DNA of 64,000 nucleotides from Chrysomallon squamiferum (Eukaryota > Mollusca > Gastropoda > Neomphalida > Peltospiridae), in NCBI GenBank assembly GCA_012295275.1, contig CM022677.1:5025597-5089596 (forward strand), written 5' to 3'. Shown here one piece after another: positions 12,201-23,890 of this stretch (its first letter is position 1; each line of letters begins with the position of its first letter). Both the position numbers and the translations under genes were made by a program. The notes beneath the pieces were generated by a model. The model saw only the letters and a program-made list of their open reading frames with translations. It was not told the DNA's origin and searched no databases.

Positions 12201-12320
12201 AACGAACTGCACAAATCCTGAAACATCAACAAAACACGAGTTCGTACGATTCGATCTGCTCGCCTTGTGTTCCAGATTAACACACTGTAAGACATATTTA
12301 ACTAAATGTATTTTAAAATT

Positions 12321-12670
12321 CAGTGGTACCTCGAGTTACAATTGCTCCAGCTTACGAGTTTTGTGCTTTGAGTTGCGATTTTTTAATTTGAGGTCGAGTT
12401 TTTGCTTTGAGTTGCGAGCCAAAATGCGAGTTACGAGCGAGCTTCAGATATGCCACCACAAGTTGGCGCAAGAAATAAGATAACATTCGCCCAGCATCCT
12501 GCGTCTCACTCGTTTACTTCATGTTGTTACCTCGCCGCGGAAACAGTTTTCTTACTTAAAAACACGTTACAAAAGAAAAATGGGGGTTGGAACGGATTAA
12601 TGGTATTTCAGTTAATTTAAGTTGGGAAAATTGATTTGATATACGAGCAAATTGAGATACGAGCTCGGCA
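12321..12670. mobile_element. Short non-autonomous DNA transposon (MITE-like), copy B
   Basis: Begins CAGTGGTACCTCGAGTTAC and ends near ATTGAGATACGAGCTCGG. It is opposite in orientation to copy A and shares at least three blocks with it. The right terminal repeat is incomplete, so this copy seems truncated there. The body between the ends differs from copy A. Confidence 0.75.
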
Positions 12671-14078
12671 TAGTTTTAAAGTTTTATTACTAAATAATAA
12701 ACAATAGATACATGAAATAAATTAAAATAAAATTACGCGTAAGATATCTGAGTTTACTGAAATCAAAAATTAAAACTCTTTGCTTTCGACAGCGCAGATG
12801 ACATTGTTTTATTAACGCACTGTAATTCATACACTGACAGCTCGAATTGACGCAACCAACCCTTCACCCCTCAAAAATCAGCCAAAGTGTAACGTTCCAT
12901 TTCCAATAAACAAATTGTTTTAATCAAATGGACAAAGTGATAATGAAAAACGTAAATCAAATTATGAAACAGTTTTTATTCGTTTATTTTCAATAAAAAC
13001 ATCAATTACGAAACTGTAAATGGAATTAATTTTTTTTTCAGTGCAAATATAAAAATACTTTCATGTAAAAATATAAGAAAATAAATAGAGAAAGAAGGAT
13101 GATTAATAATTATTAGAAGATAATAATGAAAGAAGGATTGAAAATAAAACGAGAAAGAAAGATGAGAAAAAAATGAACAGAAGACAATAAAATAAAAGAG
13201 AACGTTGAAAGCATTAATAATAACAACAACAACAACAATAATAATTAATTAAAAAAGAAACAAAGAAAGAAAAGAAATTAAAAACAAAGGAGAAATTTGA
13301 AGATAAAAAAAAGAAAAAAAAAGAGAAAATGAAAAGCGGATCAAGGTTACACTTGCTCGTAAACAGGTCAACTGCACGCGGTTTGTCGCGCCAGTTTCTA
13401 CCAGTTTAAAACGTTAAACTCTCTGAGTGGAGTGAATGAGTTCATAGTTTCTTTAAGTGTTCGAAAAACGTAAAGTACTCTAATAATGATTTTACAATTT
13501 CCAAATCTGTATGTAAGCTAACTGTGGGGAACGGCAATAAATATCATGATAATTGTTAAATAAAAGAAAGATCGGAACGAGTTTCATCGTCTGTATAAAA
13601 ATTATTAAAAACAAAACGATAATAATTGTATCATCAACAGTATGAAAAACACCCCCCCCTAAAAAACAACAATATAGTAATTTTCTATAGTGATTAACCA
13701 CATTCCTGAAAATTGTCAAAATCCACAATAACCCCCTCAATTATTTAATTATATTATTGACTGATAACAAAACTCTGAGTAGTCCATAACATCCATCGTT
13801 TGAAACCTCTTTTACTAAGTTAGTGATAAGACATTTAAACAATAGTTAGCTGTGGATACTGAAAAATCATAGCTATTATTTAAACTTAATAGAAATACAG
13901 AATTTATTTCACACAATTTGGTAGAGAAATAAAATAAAATATCTAATTCTGGAAAAAAGAATTTTGCAATGGTCTCTTTTCCCTTTTGTTTTAGTCTGTT
14001 GGTGACAAACGTCGTTCTGAAATTAACAGCGCGTTGTGCGGTCTGCGTTACACGCGTTTCTCAGCAAACTGAGGCGAG
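12671..14078. other. AT-rich intergenic DNA upstream of the small gene
   Basis: Purine-rich A/G tracts (about 13070-13340), then a CG-containing stretch near 13360-13440 and a second at 14020-14078 directly before the start codon of the next gene. The latter probably holds its promoter and 5' leader, by position and composition only. Confidence 0.4.
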
Positions 14079-14139
14079 ATGGAGGCCAACCACACGGTAA
14101 TTTAACTCTTTTTCTTACTTACTTACTCTCTTAATTAAC

Positions 14140-14190
<51 letters not shown>

Positions 14191-15340
14191 ATCGTAAGGT
14201 TTTATTAATATTCATTTTATTTTGTTTGGAGGCGGACGTAGTGTTTACGATAGTAAATGATTTATTTTCAAGATTAGTTTGTGCAAGGCTTTTAATATCT
14301 GTCATAATATATAACAGTTTATTTTATTTCGTTTGTATATAAATATATATAAATGTTGCATATATTTAATTTTTTATTAAATTTTTAATTGATGTATTTA
14401 TTACCATTATTATTTCTGTTGTTGCTGTTGCTCTTGTTAGTATTCACCGAAAGGTCACAGGTATACAGAATTACCGCCATCACTAATGTATTTAATATAA
14501 AATCGACAAAGATAAATTTAGTAATGTGACTGTATTATTTAGGTGACGAAGGAAAGTACTCTGCAAAGCGGTTGTGTTATACAGAATGACAGAATTATTG
14601 CGGTAAGATTTTTGAAATTATTTTCATTTTAAATGTCATTGCTGTTTAATTCATAACAAAATGTACCCGTTTTGTGAGACTAACTTTTCGCAACGTATAT
14701 ATTTATTTGTTTGTTTGTTTCTGACAGATATATACAAAGGATTCAGCCGGCAAACTGGTTATCCGGGAGGTTCCGGACACGGGTTTGAACCGGATGCTGT
14801 GCACTGGCGTGACTTTGCTGCAGGCAGTCAAACTGCTGGAGATGTCAAACAATGAGGATACAAGCATGTAATTATAACTTTATACTTTCATACAGGTTTA
14901 TAACTTTATACTTTCATACAGATTTATAACTTTCTACTTACATACAGATTTATTTATTAAGATACAAGCAAGTAATTTATAACTTTATACTTTCATACAG
15001 ATTTATAACTTACTATACAACCAGGTAATTTGTAACTTTCTTATACTTACATAAGTTTCATATATACAAGTATTCTGAAATATTTATATACAGTAATATT
15101 GTATTATTAGTCTAATACATTGTCTATACATGTATGGTTTTGCTATAAGAATGAATCTAATTTTAGTTATAAATAAATTTTCAGTGATTCTGTTACTAAA
15201 AACAGTATTTGGAAACAGTTATTCATCAATAGCATAAAATATTTTAAAACAGTAAAATAGAAAATGTAACCCAGTGCTGATGAAAAGGTAATTTAGATGA
15301 GTTTTGTGTTTTCAGTGAGACTGGGTACAAGTGGGACTGA
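14079..15340 (+). CDS. Small four-exon gene, about 80 residues, product unrecognised
   Basis: Exons: 14079-14096 (ATG GAG GCC...ACG, donor GTAATT), 14543-14602 (acceptor TTATTTAG, donor GTAAGA), 14728-14867 (acceptor TTTCTGACAG, donor GTAATT) and 15316-15340 (acceptor GTTTTGTGTTTTCAG, stop TGA). All joints keep the frame, and every border is GT-AG. The product starts MEANHTVTKESTLQSG, continues KDSAGKLVIREVPDTGLN and then a hydrophobic helix-like stretch (LCTGVTLLQAVKLLEM), and ends ETGYKWD. If exon three is read through, a TAA at 14869-14871 gives 73 residues, so the last intron is the least certain. No signal peptide or membrane segment. Codon content is far less AT-rich than flanking DNA, and an AATAAA lies near 15444. 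I do not recognise the family. The continuous-frame view hides this gene because exons are short. Confidence 0.75.
14142..14190. repeat. (ATT)n microsatellite in intron 1
   Basis: About sixteen ATT triplets shortly after the first exon. Confidence 0.95.
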
Positions 15341-15871
15341 TCTCAATGACGTGCCTCACAACAGCTTGCTCTGAGTTTTTTCAAGGAAGACAATTATGAT
15401 CACATTACTAAATTTAAAAAAAACATAATAATAATATCTGAAATAAAACTTAAATGTTATCAGATGTCATTTGTGTTTGTAATTGCTTTCAACCATTTTT
15501 AATAGCATATATCTGATAAAAACCAGAACCTACATAACAAACTAGACAGGAAAATCCAAGAATCCGTTTACAAATTGAGAATCCCAAGTTTTACAATTTA
15601 AAATCCCAAATTCAGTTTACAAAACTAACTTCTAAGTATCACATTTCTAAAATTGAGTACGTAAATTCTGAGTATATCATTTATTTATTTCATGAGCATT
15701 TGTTTAGCATTTAATATGACTCAGATTGTAATCAAATTTTTAATAATCACAGACATAGTTTTGTAACTGGTAAAATAAAGGTTTCCATTAGTGTGTGTGT
15801 GTGTGTGTGTGCAGGAAATTTCACTTGTGTCAGTAGACTACAAAGATGTACAAATCTAAACTTCCCTGTAG

Positions 15872-16012
15872 CAGGAACTGATCCAAAAGTACCTGGGCCT
15901 GAGCCAAACCTCTAACAGTTTGAGCGTTTCAGAAATGGTTTCCGACTTGGTTTCTAGAACAACTGCAGAGGTGGGGGGAGGTTATGAGGGTTACCATGCT
16001 GACCACACCTAG
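15872..16012 (+). CDS. Candidate terminal exon, unrecognised
   Basis: After an acceptor-like CTTCCCTGTAG the frame is open for 46 codons to TAG at 16010-16012, beginning QELIQKYLGLSQTSNSLSVS and ending EVGGGYEGYHADHT. Composition is more balanced than the surrounding DNA, and AATAAA signals follow at 16219 and 16246. It lies 530 bp beyond the small gene, but the phase does not fit its third exon, so an intermediate exon or a separate gene would be needed. The downstream 79-residue frame from 16018 overlaps the presumed 3' UTR and I do not accept it. Confidence 0.4.
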   Translation, partial: QELIQKYLGLSQTSNSLSVSEMVSDLVSRTTAEVGGGYEGYHADHT

Positions 16013-16719
16013 CCTAGATGAGTGTTTTACAGAAGCAGTATTTACATCTTGTGACGATGTCTTTGATTCAGCAGTTTGTTCACATCCTGCTCTGTCTCAG
16101 TAATACTGCAAAGTCAAGACCACAAGTTCATCAAACAATGGAATTCATCAAACAGTGGAATTCATCAAACAGTGGAAGTTATCTGGCTAAGAGACCACTG
16201 GAAGTCCCTGATTTCAATAAATACACATACAACATGAGCTCAGACAATAAAATGTAACATAAAAAAATAAATATGTATTCAAAAAGAACCTACTGTGTGA
16301 GAAAGAGATTCAAAAATCAAAAAATAATATAAAGAATAAACACATTTCCCCCAAACTTTTTCTCAGTTTATTTACAAATACATATACTTGCATTTTTATT
16401 TGGATTCTTTCCTTAAGGATCCAAAATATAGTATGTTTTTTCTAAAGTAATATAATAAAAATTAAAATTAGATATTATATACAATATAAAAACTTATACA
16501 CATATATGATCTTCAAAAATACCATTACAAAATGTAAATAAACAATAAGAATAGTTCCCTAAGATCCTGAATACAAAAATATGTATATATTATAGAATAT
16601 TATCAACTCCTAATTTAGACAATGATAAAACTGGTTGGTCTCTTTGCAGAAGTGATTCAACAAACAGCCTCATAAAACTGATCCACTGTTTTTACACACA
16701 AATGTCACAATTCCCATTC

Positions 16720-17610
16720 TTCAATCTCTCAACTTTTTGATTTTCTTCAGTTTCTCAGCTTTCTGATTTTCTTGTCTCTCAGCTTTTTGATTTTCTTGTC
16801 TCTCAGCTTTTTGATTTTCTTCAGTTTCTCAGCTTTCTGATTTTCATGTCTCTCAGCTTTTTGATTTTCTTGTCTCTCAGCTTTTTGATTTTCATGTCTC
16901 TCAGCTTTTTGATTTTCTTGTCTCTCAGCTTTCTGATTTTCTTCAGTTTCTCAGCTTTCTGATTTTCTTGTCTCTCAGCTTTTGGATTGTCTTGTCTCTC
17001 AGCTTTCTGATTTTCATGTCTCTCAGTTTTCTGATTTTCTTGTTTCTCAGCTTTCTGATTTTCTTCAGTTTCTCAGCTTTTTGATTTTCTTCAGTTTCTC
17101 AGCTTTTTGATTTTCTTCAGTTTCTCAACTTTCTGATTTTCTTGTCTCTCAGCTTTCTGATTTTCTTGTCTCTCAGCTTTCTGATTGTCTTGTCTCTCAG
17201 CTTTCTGATTTTCTTGTTTCACAGCTTTTTGATTTACTTGTCTCTCAGCTTTCTGATTTTCTTGTTTCACAGCTTTTTTATTTTCTTGTTTCTCAACTTT
17301 CTGATTTTCTTGTCTCTCAGCTTTCTGATTTACTTGTCTCTCAGCTTTCTGATTGTCTTGTCTCTCAGCTTTCTGATTTTCTTGTTTCTCAGCTTTCTGA
17401 TTTTCTTGTTTCTCAGCTTTCTGATGTTCATGTCTGTCAGCCTTTTGATTTTCTTGTCTCTCAGCTTTCTGATTTTCATGTCTCTCAGCTTTCTGATTTT
17501 CTTGTTTCTCAGCTTTCTGATTTTCTTGTTTACAGCTTTCTGATTTTCTTGTTTCTCAGCTTTCTGATTTTCATGTCTCTCAGCTTTCTGATTTTCTTCA
17601 GTTTCAACAG
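16720..17610. repeat. 24-bp minisatellite, over thirty copies
   Basis: The unit CTCAGCTTTCTGATTTTCTT with variants repeats for about 0.9 kb. Variants with CTTCAGTT are 26 bp, so the frame is not kept across the array. On the minus strand the 24-bp form reads ENQKAERQ or KIRKLRDK, a coiled-coil-like octapeptide. Length variants and at least one single-base loss break each frame, so coding use looks unlikely but is not excluded for short parts. Confidence 0.9.
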
Positions 17611-17636
17611 GATCTTTGAGCTGCCTTCCTGGCATT

Positions 17637-17639
<3 letters not shown>

Positions 17640-17676
<37 letters not shown>
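17640..17676. repeat. (GT)n microsatellite
   Basis: GT run directly after the 24-bp array. Confidence 0.95.
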
Positions 17677-17677
<1 letters not shown>

Positions 17678-18118
17678 AAACAAAGATAAAAGTTAATGTC
17701 ATAAACCGGAAAAGCATATAATAAAATAGTAATACACATATTAATAGTTTAGTAAACATAATAATAATTGCAAAAACTACTGTATAAAGATATAATTTCC
17801 AAACTGCTTTATATTTAAATTAATAAAGAGAAGAAAATAGTAAATAACAGAAGTCATAGTGAAGTCTTTGGTGAAATTTGTAAAACACTTTCATATCTGA
17901 ACATTTTCTTACTTCCCAAATTCAAACTGTTTAGATGCAAAATGTGATAAGATTAAAAACAGAAGCAAAGTTTTGTCTGTAACAACTGAAAAATTATAAT
18001 CTTAACTCTAAACCAAAATTATAGTTCATTAGTTTCATTAATGTTTAATAAGATAGGAAATCATTTATGGATTTTTGGAAAGTTAAATTCATAGACACTC
18101 AACTAGAACGACATATAA

Positions 18119-18212
18119 CTAACAATAAAAGTCATAACTAACAACAAAAGTCATAACTAACAATAAAAGTCATAACTAACAACAAAAGTCATAACTAACA
18201 ACAAAAGTCATG
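18119..18212. repeat. 18-bp tandem repeat, about five copies
   Basis: The unit AACAAYAAAAGTCATAACT alternates between T and C at one position. Confidence 0.9.
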
Positions 18213-18344
18213 TGACACAACTGTTGCTCAGCCCTGCCTCACATCTCACATCTTCATCATCTTCATTGCTGATGATATCCATGTTTTTGCCAGAATGTTT
18301 GTGCTCATCATCTGGTTCACTGTTTTACTTTTTGTTAGTTATCC

Positions 18345-18508
18345 TTTCATTTCTTTCTTCCTAGAGTTCCTTTCTTTCTTTCATTCCTTTCTTCCTAGAG
18401 TTCCTTTCTTTCTTTCATTCCTTTCTTCCTAGAGTTCCTTTCTTTCTTTCATTCCTTTCTTCCTAGAGTTCCTTTCTTTCTTTCATTCCTTTCTTCCTAG
18501 AGTTTTGG
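18345..18508. repeat. 34-bp minisatellite, nearly identical copies
   Basis: CTTTCTTCCTAGAGTTCC alternating with TTTCTTTCATT repeats four to five times with almost no differences, suggesting recent expansion. Confidence 0.92.
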
Positions 18509-19083
18509 TTTTGCTGTTATAAAAATGTTTTTTCAGGAGAGGTAGTTTATCCAGTTTTTTTTTAGAGAAGAAAACTGAAATACTGCAGCTATATTAATTC
18601 CAGTTAAATCATCCATATAGTATAAAGAGAAAATGATTTATTTAGAAATGTCCAAGCAATTATATATTAGGAAAGTATTTAAATTTCAAATAATTTTAGT
18701 ACGGTCTCTGTTAATTTTATGACAGCTTTATGTGGAAAGTCTTGAGCTTAATTTTTCAACATTTATAGTAAAACACTGTTTAATAAACCTTCATTTACCC
18801 AGTTTGAAGGACATACTCTGTTAACTGCTGTTAATGAATGGAAAGTGCTACAGGTAAACAGTGTTATCACTGGCTTTTGTTATCTCATAGTTACAAATAT
18901 TTAAATAATTATCTTCAACTGGTTTGTTCCAGTACAAAGAGGTAATGAGTGAACACAGTAACTGTCAGTGTTGCTTACTTCATCTGACATTCAGGAGAAA
19001 TCCAGTGTAACATCAGATCTACAAGATAGCTGAAAAATGAAACAGGATCTTGACTAAAGATGTTTTTCACCATTTACATTACT

Positions 19084-19084
<1 letters not shown>

Positions 19085-19145
<61 letters not shown>
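19085..19145. repeat. (GT)n microsatellite, about 29 copies
   Basis: Long pure GT run. Confidence 0.97.
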
Positions 19146-19146
<1 letters not shown>

Positions 19147-20672
19147 CTGAACAGCATCTGCAATGTTGTCTGCTTCTGCTGTTTGGATGTTTTGATGTCA
19201 ACAACACCATCACTCGCTGTTTGCTAGGCAAGTCGTGAAATACTTTCAAATATGCTGCTATGATCGGACCTTGTCAGTGAGTATATTATTTTTATTTTTA
19301 TTTGTTTTTCAGATCATTTCTCAACTTGGTATGAAGATTAAGTGACTGGCATACCGAAAATAGATCTATGGTTTTTGATCGGAAATTAATTTAGCAAACC
19401 GAGCATTAAATTATTTAATAATTCTTACTACTTTAGCATCCAATTTAATAAACTTTTTTTTTTCAAACATTTTAGCTGACATTTCTATATTTAATGTTTT
19501 TGTATTGAATAATCATTTATGATTGTGTACGACACAAAACAAATGTCTTTTGTGGTTAACATCCACTTACATACAAACAGAAAGAAAGAAAACTAGAAAA
19601 AAAGAAAGAACAACAAAACAAAAGAAACAACAAAATATGAAGAAAAAAGGGAAAAAGATGAAACAAGAATCAGAAAAAGCAAGGAAAAGAAAAGAAACAG
19701 GAAAAAGAATAAGCCAAGATATAATAAAAACAAAACAAAAACAACAATCTCTCTTTCTCTCTTGTAATTATTTAAAATTTATTAATATTAAACTAATTTT
19801 AAAATTCATTCAGTCTTAGTTCTTTGTTTTTTATCAATACATAATTGTTTTTGTTTTTATTACTAATACTTTTTAAACTTTAACTGAAATGAAATAATAT
19901 ATAAAATATAAAATAAAAATAAAATAAGAATAAGAATAAGAATAATTATTATTATTTGAATAGTATTAATTAATAATTAAATTAATAAATAAAAATAGTA
20001 AAATAACAAACAATTTAAATATAGAATTCTTATTTGATATGAAGAAACAATATTTACAAGATATATAAAAAAACACAAACATATTTGTTATATAAGAACT
20101 TTTTTATTGAAACAACTTTGAAACACTTGAGAACTAAACAAAAACAATGTATGAAAATGTGTTCAAGGGACATAATTCTAAAACGAAAATGTCTGCTATA
20201 CATGTTCTACAAAACTGCAAAACCTACTCCTATATTTTTGTAATAAGTCTTTTCCTGAGCAATTTTCACACACTGAAAGAATTATCTCCCTTTACGTGTT
20301 TTTCTGTAAAGAGGTAAAATATGTAATTGGTTCACAGCTATCTGCTGACTTCTAAACAAACTACAAATTCTGAAAAAAAAAAAAGAAGAAAAAACAAAAT
20401 CAAAAATCTGTTTATAGATAATAATTATTTTTAAAAACCTATATCAGAAGAAAAGAAAAAAGATTTTAATACTTCTTAACTTTAACAATTTCAATTTTAT
20501 ACATAAAAATTAATTTGTGACAGAAGTGACTATAACTGAAGGATGTTTGTTTAGATGAATATATAATATAAATATATTACATAAAAAAGTGACTGCACCC
20601 AGAAATGTGAGTAAAATATGTGTAATATGTATAAAAGAGACAAGTGTATGTTTAATCAGTCTGGTAACTCAC
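19146..20672. other. AT-rich stretch without a supported gene
   Basis: A/T-rich simple sequence dominates 19430-20640. A short fragment at 19146-19275 ends in a donor-like GTGAGT, but no frame stays open across it. Confidence 0.5.
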
Positions 20673-20793
20673 CTCAGTTTCTTCATAACAAGACATCTTA
20701 GCTCTGACTGCCTCAGTCTGTCCTCTGCACCATTGTTCTCTTGTGTCAGTGATATAGAAATCCACCCACAACACACCCGATCAGAAACAACCC
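20673..20793 (-). CDS. Internal exon of an unrecognised gene
   Basis: Minus-strand exon of 121 nt with a long T tract and ACAG acceptor at 20797-20794 and an excellent donor, CTGAG|GTGAGT (20672-20667). The only open frame reads VVSDRVCCGWISISL, then AEDRLRQSELRCLVMKKL. It enters in phase 1 and leaves in phase 2. Composition is clearly less AT-rich than its neighbours. The exon at 25253-25100 on the same strand ends in phase 2, so the two cannot be joined directly. If they belong to one gene, a missing exon must lie between them. Confidence 0.55.
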
Positions 20794-20857
20794 CTGTAAA
20801 AAAAAAAAAAATTATTAGAATTTTCTTCATTTTATCACTGTGAAACCTTTCAGAAAA

Positions 20858-21022
20858 TAAATAATAATATAAAAAAAAAAAAAAAAATAATAGCACAAAA
20901 AATAATAATAATACTAATAATAAAAAAAAATAATAATAAAAAAAAAAATAATAATAAATAATAATAATAAAAAAAAAATAATAATAATAATAATAATAAA
21001 ATAATAATAAAAAATAAAAAAA

Positions 21023-21060
<38 letters not shown>

Positions 21061-21062
21061 GA
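20858..21062. repeat. A-rich and AAT low-complexity tract
   Basis: Interleaved A runs and AAT triplets for about 200 bp, just upstream of the LINE. The long Ile/Phe-rich minus-strand frame across it is an artefact. Confidence 0.95.
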
Positions 21063-21237
21063 ACAACAATAATAATAATACTAATAAATTTCAGCAGAAG
21101 GTGATAGAGATTAAAATTTTTGAAATAATGAAACAAATATTTGGGTGATGTGATAAAAAACAACAAGAAAATTTCAGCAGGTGATAGATTTTGTAAGTGG
21201 CTGAAAGGGTGATGTGATAAAAGTTTTATGAAATAAA

Positions 21238-22198
21238 ATGGGAACTTATATAATACAAGCCAGAATGATACAAGCCAGGAAAATTGATGAAATAGAATTG
21301 AAAGGTCTAAAAATAAAGGCAAGAATTTTAAAATCTGAAACTGTAGTTGTTTCCTTTTTACACTTGCCTGCATACATAGAAGATGAAGAAATTGAAGAAA
21401 AATTGAAAGAAATGAAAATAGAAATTTTAACACCAATTTATAGCAGAGTATACAAAGGGACAAAAATAGCAGATGGCACAAGATATGAGAGTGAAATTTC
21501 CACCGAAATAAAAAGTCTACCATATTCAATGAAATTTTGGATATACAAAGGAATAAAATATTTTTGTATATTACATGACAATCAGATAAAAGTCTGTTAC
21601 AATTGTATGGCAGACAATCATTTGTTGAAAGACTGTCCAAGTATAACTTGTCATAATTGTAAACAAAAAGGACATTTTGCAAGAAACTGCCCTAACATTT
21701 TTCTGTTTGAAAAGTGTGGAAACAAAGAAGATGAATGTGAGTGTTGGACAGAGTATGACAGTGAAGACAAAAAAACAGTGACAGTGACAGTGATGATATG
21801 GACTATACTACAGACAATGTAAAATCAAAGGGGAAAAAAGAAAGTGATGGTATGGAGTATACTACAGATAATGTAAAATCAAAGGAGAAAAAAGAAAGAG
21901 AAGCAAAAAGTATCCACAGGATAAATACAACAGAAATGAAAAGCAATAAGGAAAAACAAAAATCAGAAAATGGAGAAAAATCAGAAAAACCCCTGATGAA
22001 AACAAATCAGTGAAAAATACTAACAAGGAAGCTGAAACCATCGAAGCAGTGAACGAACGAGCTTGATCAAGCGTCCGTCAGAAGAAAAACTGTGGAGCTT
22101 GGTAGAAAACAGAAAACAAAAACAGAGACAAGCAGCACGCATGAAAAGTGTGAGAGAAAGTGTTGCCAGGGCGATGAACGAGTATGGTGGGGGAATAT
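21238..22198 (+). pseudogene. LINE ORF1 with CCHC zinc knuckles
   Basis: The first 180 residues are open from ATG 21238 and contain VCYNCMADNHLLKDCP and CHNCKQKGHFARNCP, two CX2CX4HX4C-type nucleic-acid binding knuckles (about 21594-21693). Before them is a charged RNA-binding-like domain (YIEDEEIEEKLKEM). The frame breaks near the A6 run at 21770-21775, and the acidic/lysine-rich tail continues in another frame (DYTTDNVKSK repeated as a 54-bp tandem duplication at about 21795-21900). The tail ends at ARAMNEYGGGI before the TAA near 22198. In the life cycle it would coat the element RNA. Confidence 0.8.
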
Positions 22199-22223
22199 AA
22201 ACAAGATATAGAATACTTTAAAA

Positions 22224-23890
22224 ATGGATAATAGTTTTATAACTTTTCTAATTCTAATTATGATTTTGTCTATAAATGTAAATGGACTGAGAGATATTGA
22301 GAAATTAAATTCAGTTTTTGCAACTATTAAAAGTAAACATGCAAATATTATTTTTCTACAGGAAACATTTTGGGATAATGACTTCATTGAGAGATATAAG
22401 CATTTATGGGAAGGAAATATATTTTATAATAATTGTCCAAATAAAAAAAGAAGGGGTGTAGCAATACTGGTATCAAAAGAATGTCCTTGTAAGTTTACAT
22501 TTAATAGTTTTGCAAACTGAAGGCAGGATTTTAAAAATTAATACTAAAATAGATGAAGAAGAATACAGTTTTATAAATGTATATGTGCCAAATATTGAAA
22601 AAAGAATTTTATTTTTTAAAGGATTATGTAAATTTGTGGATTTAAAAAATAGAATAATGGCAGGAGATTTTAATGAAATTTTAGATCCTAATTTAGATTT
22701 AGGCATTAATAATAAAACTTTGAGTATGAAAAGTAGTAATGAATTACAGTCAGTTATTTTTAATTATAATTTAGTTGATATTTGGTGACACAGATAAAAG
22801 GCAATTTACTAGATCTCAAATTGTTGAAAAAACTATAAAACAGTCAAGAATTGATTTATTCTTAATTTCTAGAAATTTATTACAGTTTATAAGTAATGTA
22901 TACATATCCTATACCTCGGTTAGTGATCACAATTTTTATCACTTAAAATAGATTTTTCTCATGTAGAGAGGTCAAGGTATTTGGATCTTTAATAATGAAT
23001 TGTTGAAAGATGAAAGTTTTTGTAAAGCTATTATTGAAGTTATTAATAATGTTTCTGAGTGTCCTTTGTTACAGACTGAACCTAGTGTTTGGTGAACCAA
23101 CTTAAAATATAAAAAGAAAACATGTGCAAGAAACTTTGCAATAAAAAAGAGAAAATCAGATAACAAAAAATATTATAATATCCAAAATGCTTTAAAACAA
23201 GAATATGCTAAACTAGCTGTAAATAAGCATCATGATTTGAGTAACATACAAATTTTAGAAGAAAAATTAAAATTAATTGAGAGATCTAAATGTAATGGTG
23301 CTATTTTAAGATCTAAAGCTCATTGGAATCTAGATATGGATAGAAATACCACACTTTTTCTCAGTTTAGAAAAATCAAAACTGGAATCAAATTCTATTAA
23401 AGAGCTAAAAACAGTAAATGGATTAACAAGAAAAATAGAAGGTATATTAGAATATGCTTATGACTTTTATTCAAAAATTATTTACACAAGAAAATGTAGA
23501 TATTATTAAACAGGAAGACATAATAAATTTAATATCAAATAACCTAAAGTAATCTGAAAGTGAAAACATTACAATTGAAGAATTAACTGAAGCTTTAAAA
23601 GAAATGAATAGAAATAAATCACCTGGTTTGGATGGTCTAACAGTTTTTTAAAAATTTCTTTCATAAAGTAGTTATGTCAATTGAAAAAGAAGAAATGTCA
23701 CGTAGTATGAAAAAAGGGGTAATTAGTCTGTTTTACAAGAAAAAAGCAGATAAAGCAGACCAAATAAACCATTATGTGAAAGATTGAACTGGAAAAATAA
23801 ATTAGATAAAATGTCTAATTTAATTAACTTATGGAGTCAAAGGAAACTTACTTTACACGTAAAAGCTGAAATCGATGGGATCATATGTTG
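22224..23890 (+). pseudogene. LINE ORF2 remnant: endonuclease plus deleted reverse transcriptase
   Basis: From ATG 22224 the APE-type endonuclease shows LSINVNGLRD, IIFLQETFW and RRGVAILVSKE. After a frameshift near 22515 it continues with FINVYVPN and IMAGDFNEILD and, after a stop at 22786-22788, with SRIDLFLISRN and SVSDHNFYHL. The linker runs to 23520. The reverse transcriptase opens with EMNRNKSPGLDGLTV (about 23605-23650), but the catalytic core is missing. Near 23775 it jumps to the thumb-like ERLNWKNKLDKMSNLINLW, so about the whole palm is deleted. Confidence 0.8.

Larger units (their letters stand above)
21238..23890 (+). mobile_element. Non-LTR retrotransposon (LINE, L1/Tx1-like), internally deleted
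   Basis: The order is ORF1 with zinc knuckles, ORF2 with APE-type endonuclease, the start of a reverse transcriptase, then its C-terminal part. ORF1 is largely open while ORF2 carries several breaks, so it is not autonomous. It sits between two minus-strand exons and probably lies in an intron of that gene. It is followed by TA-rich satellite-like DNA rather than a clear poly(A) tail. Confidence 0.85.

Noticed and set aside
12074-12295. 73-codon minus frame over the 41-bp array
   Set aside because: Repeat-derived; breaks with unit changes.
14661-14855. A 64-codon plus frame in the small gene
   Set aside because: It is a wrong-frame reading across intron and exon three. The spliced frame explains the sequence better.
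16018-16257. A 79-codon plus frame
   Set aside because: Contains a short repeated segment (GGAATTCATCAAACAGT) and overlaps the presumed 3' UTR after the TAG at 16012. No homology is recognised.
19146-19275. Possible plus-strand exon ending at GTCA|GTGAGT
   Set aside because: Good donor, but all frames contain stops between acceptor and donor. No product is supported.
20669-21682. A 337-codon minus-strand frame, the longest in the window
   Set aside because: Most of it is Ile/Tyr/Phe/Leu from the A-rich and AAT tract and from the antisense of LINE ORF1. Only its last 40 codons, the exon at 20673-20793, are plausible.
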